Positions 21,989 through 32,691 of a stretch of 64,000 nt of DNA are shown here, in pieces. The stretch spans positions 20,762-84,761 of the forward strand of contig PUDQ02000025.1 of the NCBI GenBank assembly GCA_002964805.2, read 5' to 3'. Both the position numbers and the translations under genes were made by a program. This DNA comes from Trametes villosa (lineage: Eukaryota > Basidiomycota > Agaricomycetes > Polyporales > Polyporaceae). Below the pieces are notes generated by a model that saw only the letters and a program-made list of their open reading frames with translations, ran no database searches and was not told the DNA's origin. Numbering within the stretch: position 1 is the first letter of the stretch; every line of letters starts with the position of its first letter.

Positions 21989-23325
21989 CTAGGATCGCTG
22001 GGGTTCCACGTCCCTGATCTGCGCCAAAGTCGCTTCCAATCCGGTCCACTCCGACTCCTCAACGTCGACCAGCGAGGGAGTGCCCGCAGGCTGTTCTCCC
22101 AGTGCGTGTGTGGCCGCGCGCAGCACGGAAGCTAGCTCACGGAGTGACGAGTCCGTTTTCGTGGTCTCCACCGACTCGGTCTGGTCCGTCGCAAACAGAG
22201 CGCTGGCGAGGGCCGCCGCACGGTGTAACTTGAGCATGGTGTCGATGAGGCGGAGTGTGGCCGGATCTTCCCGCTGCTCTACAATTGCAGCGCGAATGGC
22301 CTCGACGTTGCGCCGTTTCTCCTGCGTCTCGGCGAGGAGCTTGATGAAGTCCGTCGCAATCCGGTTGATAGACGTGCGAATCGTCCGGAGCGGGTCCTCG
22401 ATCTCAGAGGCTACGATATCCGCGGCACCGATACACACGGCGAAGACGAGGACATCCAGGCCTGTGAGCGCGGCGGACAGAACGGGTGCGAAGGGCAGAG
22501 TCGCAATGGCCTAGTATGAATCGCATTAGTCTCGAGAGTGGCGCACAGAGCTACGGTGAACCGCGACGAACGCACCGTTGCTCGGACGGCCATATGCACG
22601 TATCTCCGCCTGCGCCGAGCTGCTTGCATCTGCTGCACCTCGTCATTCCCGCCAAGACCCTGTGCCTGGTCGACAAACTTGTGCAGCGATTCTTCGACCT
22701 CGCGAAGGGCCTTTTCTTGTTGTGCGAGGCTTGCTACGTGGAATTCGTAGCTCGACTGACACCCCGGACGAGGTAGGAGGTAGCCGGGGGCATCCGATAG
22801 TAGCTTTGAGGCACTTATTAGCTTCTAGAGAAATGGGTTGCCGACGAACATGTCAGCAAATCTGCACATTCATGTCGGGCTCAGCAGAAGCTTACGGGAG
22901 CTATTTCAGCGCCCAGGGCGTAAACCTCTGCGTTTGTAGGCAGTTTGTCTTTGGATTCGCCGGTTTGATTGTGATGTTGTCGTAAGAGTGTGATGATGGT
23001 ATCGAACGCCGTCGTGACCGCGCCGAGGTGGTGCCACACCTGAGAGAAGAGCTGGTCGATCGGTTCACGAGCACGCAGATGCGGCTGGTTCTGGACCCAC
23101 TCCGATACTATAGCGGTAACGTTAGCGAGACGGAATGATGTGGCAAGAGCATAATCCCTAACTGCAGGTGCACTCGTTCTTTGCAGGACGCGCCCCGGGA
23201 TCGTTGGTTGAAGCCGAGCCGGCGTCTTGAGCGCCCTCCGTTGGAATTTGTGCGACTTGGGACTGGTTAGCAGGCAAAGCCGCGACACCATCCGGCCGAT
23301 CGGCTATTACACCTGTGCTATCCAT
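21989..23325 (-). CDS. PA3: uncharacterised helical protein of the PA family; E1 sits in its 5' flank
   Basis: Exons 23325-23163, 23107-22896, 22824-22576 and 22510-21989 join in frame to 381 aa, closely related to PA2 (N-terminus MDSTGVIADRPDG). Conserved elements are CTC near the end of exon 1, HLRAREPIDQL, MHMAVRATAIATLPFAPVL, a hydrophobic helix LTGLDVLVFAVCIGA, DPATLRLIDTMLKLHR and the WTGLEATLAQI end. The donor after exon 1 (GTTAGG) is weaker than in PA2. The coding sequence is open, but mobile element E1 begins only about 50 bp upstream of the ATG, so the native promoter or an upstream exon is separated from the gene by 7.3 kb. Confidence 0.78.
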
Positions 23326-23365
23326 ACAGTCCTAGCAGATCTAGCGATCCGGGTGCGTTTGAGTG

Positions 23366-23374
23366 GGTCTTAGG
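23366..23374. repeat. 9-bp target-site duplication, left copy (E1)
   Basis: GGTCTTAGG, identical to 30647-30655. The paralogous PA2 flank has a single copy (GGTCACAGG, 19350-19358). Confidence 0.9.
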
Positions 23375-23497
23375 TAGGCTCGTCCCCATCCGTTTCGGGC
23401 GTCAACGACGGCGTTGAGGGCACCGAAACGGCTGGGCTGACTGGTCGCCCTTTTGCCAGGTCAAACTAGCGCCCATCGTGGGAACGAATACTTAGAG
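23375..23497 (+). repeat. E1 left terminal inverted repeat with hairpin
   Basis: Terminal TAGGCTCG (23375-23382), then a two-level hairpin: the outer stem CCGTTTCGG/CCGAAACGG pairs 23390-23398 with 23423-23431, and an inner stem is TCAACG/CGTTGA. The 66-bp conserved block 23432-23497 follows, starting CTGGGCTGACTGGTCG. Confidence 0.88.
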
Positions 23498-23907
23498 AAA
23501 TGCGCCTCTGCGCTCTAGTGGACTTGCCGGGCCTACCATCGCCATCCCTCGTACATCCCTCGTACACAACTAAAGATTGCGGATACTGCATATACCGGGA
23601 CCAGGAATTACGCGCGAACCATCAACTCGTGCTATCTCCCGAGTCCTGTCGCAGCGCAGGCGAACTTCTCCCACCGCCAAAAACCCCACATAGAGACGGC
23701 GGCTGCGACTGTGAGTACAGAGCCATACGGTCCCGAGCAGCTTGCATCTGGGCTACAAGAGGCGATCTGCTGTTTGGAGGCCACGCCGGGGGTATGTCGT
23801 AGGTAGCTCGGGCGTACGGAAGCCGGGAGGACACGCCTACGGCGAGTTCTGCCTGCGCGCCATGCATATGCGCCGGCGGCACCTGCGGACGGCGACCCCT
23901 GCGACTT

Positions 23908-26419
23908 TTACGTTAGAAATGGGCGCGCACCAGCTCTCCAATATCGTACGCACAGAGCGGAACCCAAGGTCGGCGATGGCAGGGGCTCGTCAGCCCACCG
24001 GATGACGCCCGAGTACGTCGGTTGCTCGAGGCTGGCTTCCTCCCCGCCATAGGTCTCTTGAGTTGCTGGCAGTTGCCACCGTAAGTCAGGCAGGAATTCT
24101 GAGTCTATCAAAGGTGAGTATTGCGGTGTATGTATCTTATGCTCATAGTAGACTTACCCAGGTGCGCCTCAGGTGTACCCCCAGTGGCACGCCGAGGGCG
24201 CTTTGACGCCGTTGTGACCTCAACACCAGTGTCCGTAGTGTTCCGGCGACGCTTGGACCCCGAGCTAGGCGGGCGTTTCGACTTCCGTGGGAGGGGAACA
24301 AACGGAATCGGCCACTCTTCCATGAGTGTGAGAAGCTCTTCGGCGTACTCGTCCCACCAAACCCATGCCGCACCCAAAATCGAGGCGAGTTTAGCCTTGT
24401 CAACTCGCCCGACGGATGTCAGATGCTCGATCTGCGCGCGGCTGAGGATGCCGGTGCAGTCCCATTGTGAGCCCTTGTAATCGCGGTCGAATACAGTCTG
24501 GCGCCATTGATAGAGTTTGCTTTGGTATTCCAGCGCGGGCTCGCCCCTCTTCACCTTCTTGATGCGCTTCTGACGAGGACGCGGTCCAGGTCGCGTCCGC
24601 GACAGTAAAGTGGTGTCGCAGAGATCGCAGCAAGGGACTGTAGGGGCTAGCATTCAAGGTCAGTATCCGCCCAAAACAGGTTGGTGCATGGACTTACATT
24701 TGCGAGGGGACTCGTAAATAGATGCCCACACCTCGCGACGGCAACGTACACTCTGAACGAATGCCGCCAGCCCCTCGTCCGCCGCGTCCGGATTCAGAGG
24801 CGGCTCCTCTCCGTACGGCAATTGATCATGGTTGCCCGCGCCTGTCCCCCGTAGCAAACCGTGCGCTTCGGCGTACTCTTTGGCTTGCGTCTTGCATGCA
24901 CCACTCGACAGCGCCGAGGCGCCTGGCATCGCGTCGGGCTGTGATGCTTGACGTGATGTCGTGCGTGACTGCGTTGCCTGGGGCTTCCGCCGCGCTCGCG
25001 CGGAACCGGCCTGAAGTGCGGTGGGCATGAACGCTGAGCGCTCAACAAGAAGGACAGCTAGGCCGCGGCGCGAGGGAGAGCGCGCCGCTCGCCCAGCGCG
25101 TTGAATGAAGCTCGAAAGTGTTGCGGGTAGCTTCCACTGCACTACGAGATCCACGTCGCGAATGTTACATCCCTAGAATATACATGGTCAGTGTAGCTCA
25201 GTTGCGAGACGTCCAGGTAGCTAGGAGGTAGGACTCACCATTCCGGCAGCATCTGTACACACCAGAATGCGCACTAGTCCTCGCCGGAACGCGTCCATAG
25301 AACCAGTGCGGTATGAGTCAGACATCACCGCGTTGAACGGGCGCACAGCCTGTGATGCTTCCTCTGCGCCGATTCCTGTGCGGGAGATCACCAAGGCCCT
25401 GAGGTAGTCGACGATCTCCGAGCCGGTGTTGATGTTGTCCGAGTACAGATATGCCTTCGGGACATCTTCAAGACAAGAGGCTGCGTCAGGTACCATGAAG
25501 TCGAGGTCGGCCAGGCTGTTCATGGGGTGCTCGCATGCTCGAACGACGAGAGAGACGTTTGGGCGATCATTTCCGACATTGAGAAATGATGTACTGTCCT
25601 TCGGAAAGTGAAGCTTGCTCATGACGTCCCGGCGAACACGGGGAGTGAGTGTGGCGGAGAGGGCAATGATAGGGGTACCCCGAGGGAGGAAGGCTCGAAC
25701 GACGCCGATAGTGCTATATTTCTTGCGGAAGTTGGCGCCCCAGTGCGATATGCAGTGAGCCTCGTCAACGACCACGGAGAGAACGCGACGACCAAAGTGG
25801 GAGTTACGTAGAACTCGATTGACAAATGTCCGGGACTGGAGCATCTCGGGAGAGATGAGAACGATGTGATAGGCTCCTGCGAGGATTTTCTACCGAAATG
25901 TGTATTGAGTGTCACGAAGTGCGCGTCGAAGACGCTACCAGACCCGAATGCCCACCTTGATCACCAGAGGGGAGCAGGCACCATTCTTGCTATTCAGCGC
26001 GACAGCGCCGAGACCAAAATCCAGCTCAAAAGTGCGGACCTGAGCACGATGCCGGTAGAAGTTCACCCCTGGAGCGTATTATATGACAAAAATCGTAGAC
26101 GTACCATTTCCTCCTCCAGGGACAGCAGAGGGCATACCATGATTGTCGTCTTCCCGGCACTGGTCTCCCAGAGATGGGGTCCTGCAGCGATGGCGGTTTT
26201 CCCAGCTCCTGTGGATGCTTGAATGATGATATCCGTGCCCTCGAGTTGCGCTTTCACCCCGGCGAGTTGAAACGGCTTCGGGTCTTCATCCCAACCGTAC
26301 GTCTCGCGCATTTTCTGCGATAGGAGCCTGAGATCTTCATCTGTAAGCTTCGCACCGGGTTTTCGAGCGGCAGGCAGAGGTCGGGAGGTGAACCGACGAC
26401 GAGAGTACGAGCGGGCCAT
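23908..26419 (-). CDS. RecQ-like SF2 DNA helicase of element E1
   Basis: Six exons (26419-26105, 26039-25956, 25889-25239, 25172-24698, 24637-24158, 24104-23908) join in frame to 733 aa. Motifs in order: PKPFQLAGVKAQLEGTDIII (Q-motif-like), Walker A STGAGKT (about residue 65), motif II DEAHCISHWG with the RecQ-type aromatic loop, SATL (motif III), a helicase C-terminal domain with VCTDAAGMGCNIRDVD (motif V) and QRAGRAAR (motif VI), then a Cys motif FPCCDLCD and a basic, unstructured tail (KRIKKVKRG, SGSKRRR). Expected activity: ATP-dependent 3'-5' DNA unwinding in the nucleus. It shares a ~265-bp divergent promoter with the DUF6589 gene. The start at 26419 (MARSYSRRR) was chosen over 26521 because the motif spacing is closer to RecQ2. 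The C-terminal two exons are the least certain. Confidence 0.85.
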
Positions 26420-26684
26420 GAGAGTAGACAGACAATCCGGCAGGAGTAAGTAGAGCAAGCAGGTGCGGGGGGACGTAGTGGCGGAGCAGGTGGACGCCAC
26501 CAATTCGTCTGCCACTTTCACCGCACCACGATCACCTCAGCCGCGAAAAGGACAGCTCTGAACTTCTGCATTCTCTTCGCACACCGTGTATGTACAACGT
26601 TTGGTACGTGTGCTCCGTACTCGAACTGACAGACCCGCCACTAGTCAGCCAGGGCCTATTAGAGGGCATTCAAAGGACGCACCA
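26420..26684. promoter_or_regulatory. Divergent promoter region of the two E1 genes
   Basis: 265 bp between the start codons of the RecQ-like and DUF6589 genes, which are transcribed away from each other. Joint regulation is inferred from this layout. I see no clear TATA box. Confidence 0.5.
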
Positions 26685-29600
26685 ATGTCTACCTCGCCCG
26701 AACCGTTTGGTTCTCAGCTTGCGAGTCCAGCAGCAATGATACCCCTGGCCTTGCTGTCGCTGCCGCCATCCTCTGAACCGTCCTCACCTCTCACGGACCT
26801 GTCAAGCACGACAACGGCCTCCGGTGCTTCGTCACCTGAGGAGATGGTCCTGCTAGATGATCATCCACATGCTCTCGACATGCTGCTACTGGCAGACCGC
26901 CTCCGAACGCTCGGAGACAGCACCCCGACGACAGCTCAGAGGGAGTGCAACAACGCACCAGCACCAGCCGGCGTACTTGAAGGCGAGTATTCGAGCGACC
27001 ACGTCAATCCGAGCTCCCCGATTCGGGGCAAGACACACGCCGAACGCTCAGCCAAACGCGAGCAGAAGAGACAGAAGCATAGGCAGAGGGACAAGGATGC
27101 GAGGGCGGCGGCTCGAGCACAAGAAAAGGCAGACCGTGCCATCGCGGCTGAAGCTGAGGCGGTTCGCAAAGAAGCAGAGAGGCGTGCAGCCGAACACGAG
27201 GCAGCTGTCGAGAAGCGCGCCCGTATCAGTGACGTCCTGTCCTACATGAAAGGCAAGGGAGTCACCTACGGCGACATCCTTCTCTTCTTGTCGGACACCG
27301 AGGCGTCAACGGGCTATGGCGAGGAGCGCTTTCGAGGCCTCTTCGCCGTCCCTGGTCGTGTCCGTCAGGTCCTCATGAACTGGGTATCGTCTTCGAACAG
27401 CAAGACTGGACGCACTGCAGTGAGGGACTGGGCGATCGAATATGTGGGGTCATTGGTGTCCAAGGAGGGCGGGGCGGTCTCACGTTCCCATATCCTGCAG
27501 GCGTTCCGGAGGCCCATAGACGAGACGTTCGCGGGGAACTTCAAGTTCACTTCGCTCTACGAGAGCCTATACAAGCTCTGCCCAACGATGCGGGCTCTCC
27601 TGCTTGCATTCTCCACAACCACGCGTCAGCACCGGTGGCTCGTCAACCTGGTATCGTCAGGCCGGAGCAACGCTGCGATCAAATATCAAGCTCGGAGAGA
27701 CAAAGTCAGTATATGCATAGTAGTTTTTATATACCGTGGCTCACCGTCTACACAGCTCATCGGTAGCGCCATGACCATACTCCTGCGTGCACGTAGTCAG
27801 CGGAATAGCTATGCAGCGCAGATCATGGGCCTATACCTCTATGCGACTGGATCACCTCGCCAAGTGATCAGTGTTCTATCCCACGTCGGTCTCTCTGGCA
27901 GCTACCAGATGCTAGCTGGGACGCGACGACGCAGTAACCTCCTGAAGTCCGCCGTCGCTAGCACTGTCAACTCAGCAGAGCGATCAGACTCGGAGCTCTC
28001 AGACGACTCCGACTACGCACCATCTGACAGCTCTTCTGGCTCATCAGCCTTCTGGAGCGGTTCGGACTGCGAGACCGACTCGGACTGGGAGGACCTGGAC
28101 GATACGACGTCAAGCTCGAGCTCCGAAGCATCCCCCCTCCGCACCCCTTCTAGAACGCAACCCATCGCAGCTCCCCCTGACGCGCGTTTGCCCGCTTCAC
28201 GCGTTCCAGATGCTGCAAAGACGTCGCAGCCACCCAAGTCACGAGACGGCATCCTGGACACGCTCTCCGACTCGTGCCGCCTCTCTCTCCGTGCGCGAGC
28301 CCAGGCACCCCGCCGCTCAGAGGACGATGGCCTAGCGAACGTGTATGACAACATAAACTTCATGTTCCGGGCGGCAGAGCAGATACTGGGGAGAACGGAC
28401 TCACAAGAGAACGGCACCTGCGCGACCGCCTTTTCGCTCTACAAGGCACCCCACCAGCATTTACGGACAGCTGACCTAGTGCGCTCGTTCACCGCTGCAC
28501 CCCCGCTAGCCTTCAAAGACATCCGACTCACCGCAGAGGAGACTGGCGCGGTACGAGAGCGCCTGATCTGGACGGTCATGAACATCGTAGTTCAGCATGG
28601 CGGCGAATCGTTCAAGCAGTTCAAGGACCGGCTCACCTCCGCACCTCCGAGCACCCATCGCATCCCCCTCCACAAGACCGAGGTCTTCCCTATGCCTGCC
28701 ATGGAAATCGACGAGTCCAGCACCACCGGAAACGCGCAGGTTCTCGATAGTATGTTCACCGAGATGGGATACAAGCTCGACTCACCGGAGTTCAGCAACA
28801 CCATCAAGCTCGTCTTCGGCGACCAACTCTCCATGGCGCGTGTTCGTGCTATCACCAACACACGTGTCGGGCATGACGACCCATCTAAGTCCTACCTCAA
28901 TGTTGTCTTTGCTCCGGGCTTCTTCCACTACCAAATGGCGGGCACCCACGGCGTCCTCGAAACCCATTGGGGAGATCCCTCGCTCAGCGCTCGTGACCCG
29001 GGCTCCCTGTCTTTTCACAACTCGGTTCTCCAGCGCAAGCCTATTGTATTGTCATCCCTGCCGCCATATCGAACCTGCCGTGATCTCACCTTCGTCTCGC
29101 TGTACGCTCGCGTGCTGCACTGCCTCGAACTTGTCTCCGGCCACGAGATTGCTGATTATCCCTCGACTACATCCTTCGCCCAGTTCAAGACGCATGCCGC
29201 AGCCATAGTCGACGAGTACGCCAACCCAGCGAAAGCAGCAGCGTTGCGAGGTGCATGGGAGGAGGCGGCGGCAGGTGGCAAACAGTCCGAGCCCGCCACG
29301 CCCGGCGGCGCCTCACAGCCACAAGACAGCGCTGAGGACCCGGTCTTCCACAACGCTGTCCTCTTCCTCCGCGATGCGTTGCTCCTACGCCACTTCGCGG
29401 ACGCTATCAAGAGCGGCTCCTCCGACCATCTGGTGTGTGTACTGAAACTCTGGGCCCTCGGCTTTCGTGCCATGGGACGCGTTAAGTACGCCCATGAGCT
29501 CCTGCACCTGGTACATAACCTGATGCACGTTTGGCCTCGTGAGCTTCGGTAAGTACCACGGTCCGGCGGTATAGTTACAGACTAATGTATGGTGCCAGTG

Positions 29601-30397
29601 AGATTATCATGAACAACTGGCTTGTGAACACAACCGGGGGCGTTGACGGCTTCATCCCCGTAGATCTGCTCCAAGAGCATCTAAACTTCTGGATTAAGGT
29701 ATAATATCTCAGTTATCTGTTGATATTCTTCCCCTGCTGACACAACCGGTGTCCGCACCGGCAGGTCATCTACAAGGCGCATGGCAGCAATGCATCCTGG
29801 GAATGGCTTCAGACCATCTCCCCGTGTATCGAAGTACTGCGGCGTCTCGCGCGGGAGATCAGTGCGGAACTCGGGGCCAAGCAAGGCGTCAAACATCATG
29901 CCCCTGACCTGACGAAGGATATCCGCGAGCTCATGGGCTCTTTGCGCAAGCACGCCGTCTACGTCCAGGAGAGCGACCGTCCCGATCGCGACTCGGTCAA
30001 GCTCGTGCCGAACGTCTACAGTGCCGGCATCCATTCACTCGCCGGGCCGCTCGCCGAGTACAACAAGACGTTCGCGAAGATGCAAGAGCGCCGCAAGATG
30101 AAACCTGTCATTGGTGAGTCGGCCCTCAAGACGTTCGGGGTAGAAAACCGGGGCACTGCCTCGACAGCGCAGTCTCCCCACAGCCCTTCTTCCTCCGGGG
30201 ATTGTAGCCCTACCCCGCCATCCGACTCTGATAGCGACAGCGACGGCGCTGGCAGCACGAGCGATAGCGACAGCGAACACTCCGAGCTCGACGGGGCACC
30301 AGGAGGGGGAGATGAGATCACGGGAGACGGCTTTGGTGACGTTTTCTTTACTTTGGACAGCCCCGAAGATGTTGAGCTAGATATGGATGGGTTCTAA
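26685..30397 (+). CDS. DUF6589-type protein of element E1 (candidate recombinase)
   Basis: Exons 26685-27704, 27756-29548, 29599-29698 and 29765-30397 give 1,181 aa. The first intron (51 bp) would also read through in frame, adding a hydrophobic insert that does not fit the flanking sequence. Order: Ser/Pro-rich start; a Lys/Glu/Ala-rich coiled coil (about residues 130-180) leading into VTYGDILLFLSD; the DUF6589-like segment SQRNSYAAQIMGLYLYATG...VISVLSHVGLS; a Ser/Asp-rich acidic region (about 440-500); a core with LVFGDQLSMAR (D near residue 696), GFFHYQMAGTHG (H near 731) and ETHWGDPS (E near 742); and an acidic Ser/Asp tail. The spaced D/H/E residues also occur in the E2 protein and could be catalytic, but this is inference. 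Naming rests on remembered family motifs. Confidence 0.78.
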
Positions 30398-30499
30398 GTG
30401 GACTATACATATATTACGAGAGCGTCCTGCGAGTCAGCCGGCTCACGCCCCTCGAGTGCTCGCCCGCCTGCATTTCCCCAAGGGCGAGCAGCGATAAAT

Positions 30500-30646
30500 C
30501 TCTAAGTATTCGTTCCCACGGTGGGCGCTAGTTTGACCTGGCAAAAGGGCGACCAGTCAGCCCAGTCCGCTCGCAAGCTCGCGCCTCCTCTCTCCCCCTT
30601 TCTGGAAGGCGCGTGGAGCTTAGCGCCGGACTGGCTGGCGAGTCTA
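30500..30646 (-). repeat. E1 right terminal inverted repeat with hairpin
   Basis: The 66-bp block 30500-30565 matches the left end inverted with one mismatch. Then comes a long imperfect hairpin (CAGTCCG 30563-30569 pairing with CGGACTG 30627-30633, plus inner pairs AAGCTC/GAGCTT and GCGCC/GGCGC), and the terminal CGAGTCTA (30639-30646). The hairpin sequence differs from the left one although the position and foldback are the same. Confidence 0.86.
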
Positions 30647-30655
30647 GGTCTTAGG
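30647..30655. repeat. 9-bp target-site duplication, right copy (E1)
   Basis: GGTCTTAGG, followed by the continuation of the PA3 5' flank (GGATGGAGGCACTAAGCAAG). Confidence 0.9.
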
Positions 30656-31476
30656 GGATGGAGGCACTAAGCAAGTGCGACAGCTACGCCACATCGCAGC
30701 CGGCTATATGGGCGCTCGAAAGTCCTTCCCACGCTCTTCAAGTTGTCTCTTCTCGCCCTCAATTCATTCGACGCCTCTCCGTCCGGCTCATATGTCGCCG
30801 ATTCTGCTGCGATAGTATGAGGTGAGTAACCCCGATATCAACTCAGTACAGGACGGTTGATTTGTACGTGGTGTAGCAAAGCGGCACAGTCCTCCCCTCG
30901 GTGCACTGGTCTAGGTCGTCCCGCAGCGCGGCCCGGCGCATACCTTCCGTTGCCCCATTTTATATGACGCTCGGTTCTTTAAGATCAGGCCTGGGACTCC
31001 TCTCGAGCCGCATTAGCCTCTTCGGGGGATCACCGTCGCTGCCAGTTAGATGCAGTCGCAAGACCAGGGTAGAATTCCCACGTCAATATTCTCCCTAGTA
31101 CATCCGCACACGCTCATCGTCTCATCCTCACCAGATTTGTTCCAAGTGCCAGTTCGAAGCATTACACAGACGCTAGAGAAAGGCGCACACTGTCGACGTC
31201 ATAGTCGGTATCAAGTTATGGATAATGGGCGCTATGATGCTAACCGTCGCTTCTCTTGCACTGACGTAGATTCCCCCTGAAACTGTACGTCGCTTGCTGG
31301 ACGACATGACGGAACAAGGCACAAAAGAGTAGACGACGGCAAATGTCATGTTACTTACCGCACACCAACCCTCAACGCAATGTGGGGCCACACGTCGCGG
31401 CGGCAATTGTCGAGACTCGTGCTGTAGCCTGCTCCTCGCGCAGTAAGAGCGCACGAGGAGTCGCCGCGAGTGCCAG
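30656..31476 (+). other. Continuation of the PA3 5' flank, then the type-B promoter module of H8
   Basis: 30656-30930 matches 19359-19640 upstream of PA2, confirming that E1 split a duplicated unit. From about 31150 the type-B promoter elements seen before H5 recur (GACGTCA-like, GGGCGCTA-like, ACTGACGTAGATTCCCCCTG at about 31260-31280). No gene seen. Confidence 0.6.
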
Positions 31477-31484
31477 TATAAAGG
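31477..31484 (+). promoter_or_regulatory. TATA box of H8
   Basis: TATAAAGG, about 93 bp upstream of the 31570 start codon, the same spacing as in H5 and H2. Confidence 0.7.
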
Positions 31485-31569
31485 CCGGGCGAACTCGACC
31501 AGGCGTCCTCATCCAACAACTCGCCCTCACTCATCCACCCGAGTTCCAACCCACTCATCCATGCTCGCC

Positions 31570-32015
31570 ATGTTCTCGACTCTCTTCGTCTTCTCCTCCC
31601 TCGCTATCCTTGCTGCCGCCACCCCCGCGCCGAACGGTGCTCCCGCGAGCTCGTGCTCCACCGGGGAGATCCAATGCTGCAACTCCGTCGAGAAGGCAAG
31701 CGACCCAGGCGCGGCAGAGGTCCTCAAGAGCATCGGCGTCGTCGTGCAGGACGTCGACGCCCTCGTCGGGCTCACCTGCTCGCCCATCAACGTCGTCGGC
31801 GCCGGCAGCGGCGACTCTTGGTAGGTCCCAGCCGTACTCGTTCCGACACACAATTAACTAACCAATTTACAGCAACGCTCAGACGGTCTGCTGCCAGAAC
31901 AACTCGTTCGGTAGGATCGACTCGCACAGCCGTTTTGTCGCATAGAACTTAGCTGACCGACCTTCTCTTTCTAGGGAGCCTCATCTCCATCGGATGCGTG
32001 CCTGTGACGCTCTGA
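31570..32015 (+). CDS. H8: class I hydrophobin, type B
   Basis: Exons 31570-31820, 31873-31910 and 31975-32015 give 109 aa. The start at 31570 ([14 protein letters not shown]) matches H2 and H5; an in-frame ATG three codons upstream (31561) is also possible. Full eight-cysteine core, with the fifth cysteine codon split by intron 1. The loop [19 protein letters not shown] differs slightly from H5. The 3' flank copies that of H5. The LINE inserted about 0.5 kb downstream, separating H8 from its former neighbour H9. Confidence 0.93.
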
Positions 32016-32525
32016 ACGTCGGATCGATATCGCTGTGGCGCGCGGGGTGGGAGTCCGTGCGCGAAGTGGGGAGGACGCCTGGCCTTGATGTTCCCATGTA
32101 TACCGCCCCGGAACGGAATCGTATTTGACTTGAACGGATGTCTTCTCGTGTGAACCCGAATGCGTCTAAACCTTGTAGTAACGCCACGGGGGGCGCTTGC
32201 ACTAAGGAATACATGGACGTCATGGAAGGCGGTGATCATACCTTCTCCCGTCGCGGACGCGCGCTGCCGGCGGACCCGACCCGGATCCCCGTTCCACGAA
32301 GCCAGTTCGCCTCGAGCATTTCGGAGGCACCGCAATGGATCCTGTGGCGTACGGGCGAGTGCGTGCTAGTTGCGCGCGTCGGATGTGTGGCGCAAGTTAT
32401 TGTGGCAGAGGTGTGTTCGTGATAGACCCGCCTTTCTTGACGGCTGGAGCTCTTGCTGAGCGCCCCAGACTCGCTACTACCGTAAGGAGATGAGATCCGG
32501 TCCTCACCCGCGACAGGACTCATTG
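32016..32525. other. 3' flank of H8 up to the LINE target, no gene seen
   Basis: Copy of 15290-15760. Small open frames are not conserved with the H5 or H2 copies. Confidence 0.5.
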
Positions 32526-32539
32526 AGGTCCACCGACTG
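32526..32539. repeat. 14-bp target-site duplication, left copy (LINE)
   Basis: AGGTCCACCGACTG, identical to 48865-48878. Confidence 0.88.
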
Positions 32540-32691
32540 AGGCGCTCCTTGCTTTCTTACCACTTCCTTCGGCAACTTTCCCACGCCCTGCAGCCAATCA
32601 GCGCGGGCTACGGGGGTGCGGTCAATAGCACATCTAGACAACTAGACGGCTCTGGGGGCTCTAAAGATCTCGGGTAACTACTGCTGGAAGG

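Larger units (their letters stand above)
23375..30646. mobile_element. E1: DNA transposon-like element with RecQ-like helicase and DUF6589-type genes
   Basis: 7,272 bp. It starts TAGGCTCG and ends CGAGTCTA, is bordered by identical 9-bp duplications, and has a 66-bp inverted repeat (65 of 66 identical) just inside both ends (23432-23497 and 30500-30565). Between the terminal 8 bp and the 66-bp block each end carries a different hairpin-forming sequence. It holds two divergent genes: RecQ-like helicase (-) and DUF6589 protein (+). Outside it, the sequence continues colinearly with the uninterrupted PA2 flank. I do not know a named transposon superfamily with this gene pair; comparison with MULE (9-bp duplications), hAT and KDZ elements is needed before calling it new. 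Confidence 0.88.

Noticed and set aside
23375..30646. E1 as a Helitron because it carries a helicase
   Set aside because: Helitrons have no terminal inverted repeats or target duplications and use a Rep-Pif1-type protein. E1 has inverted repeats, a 9-bp duplication and a RecQ-type helicase.
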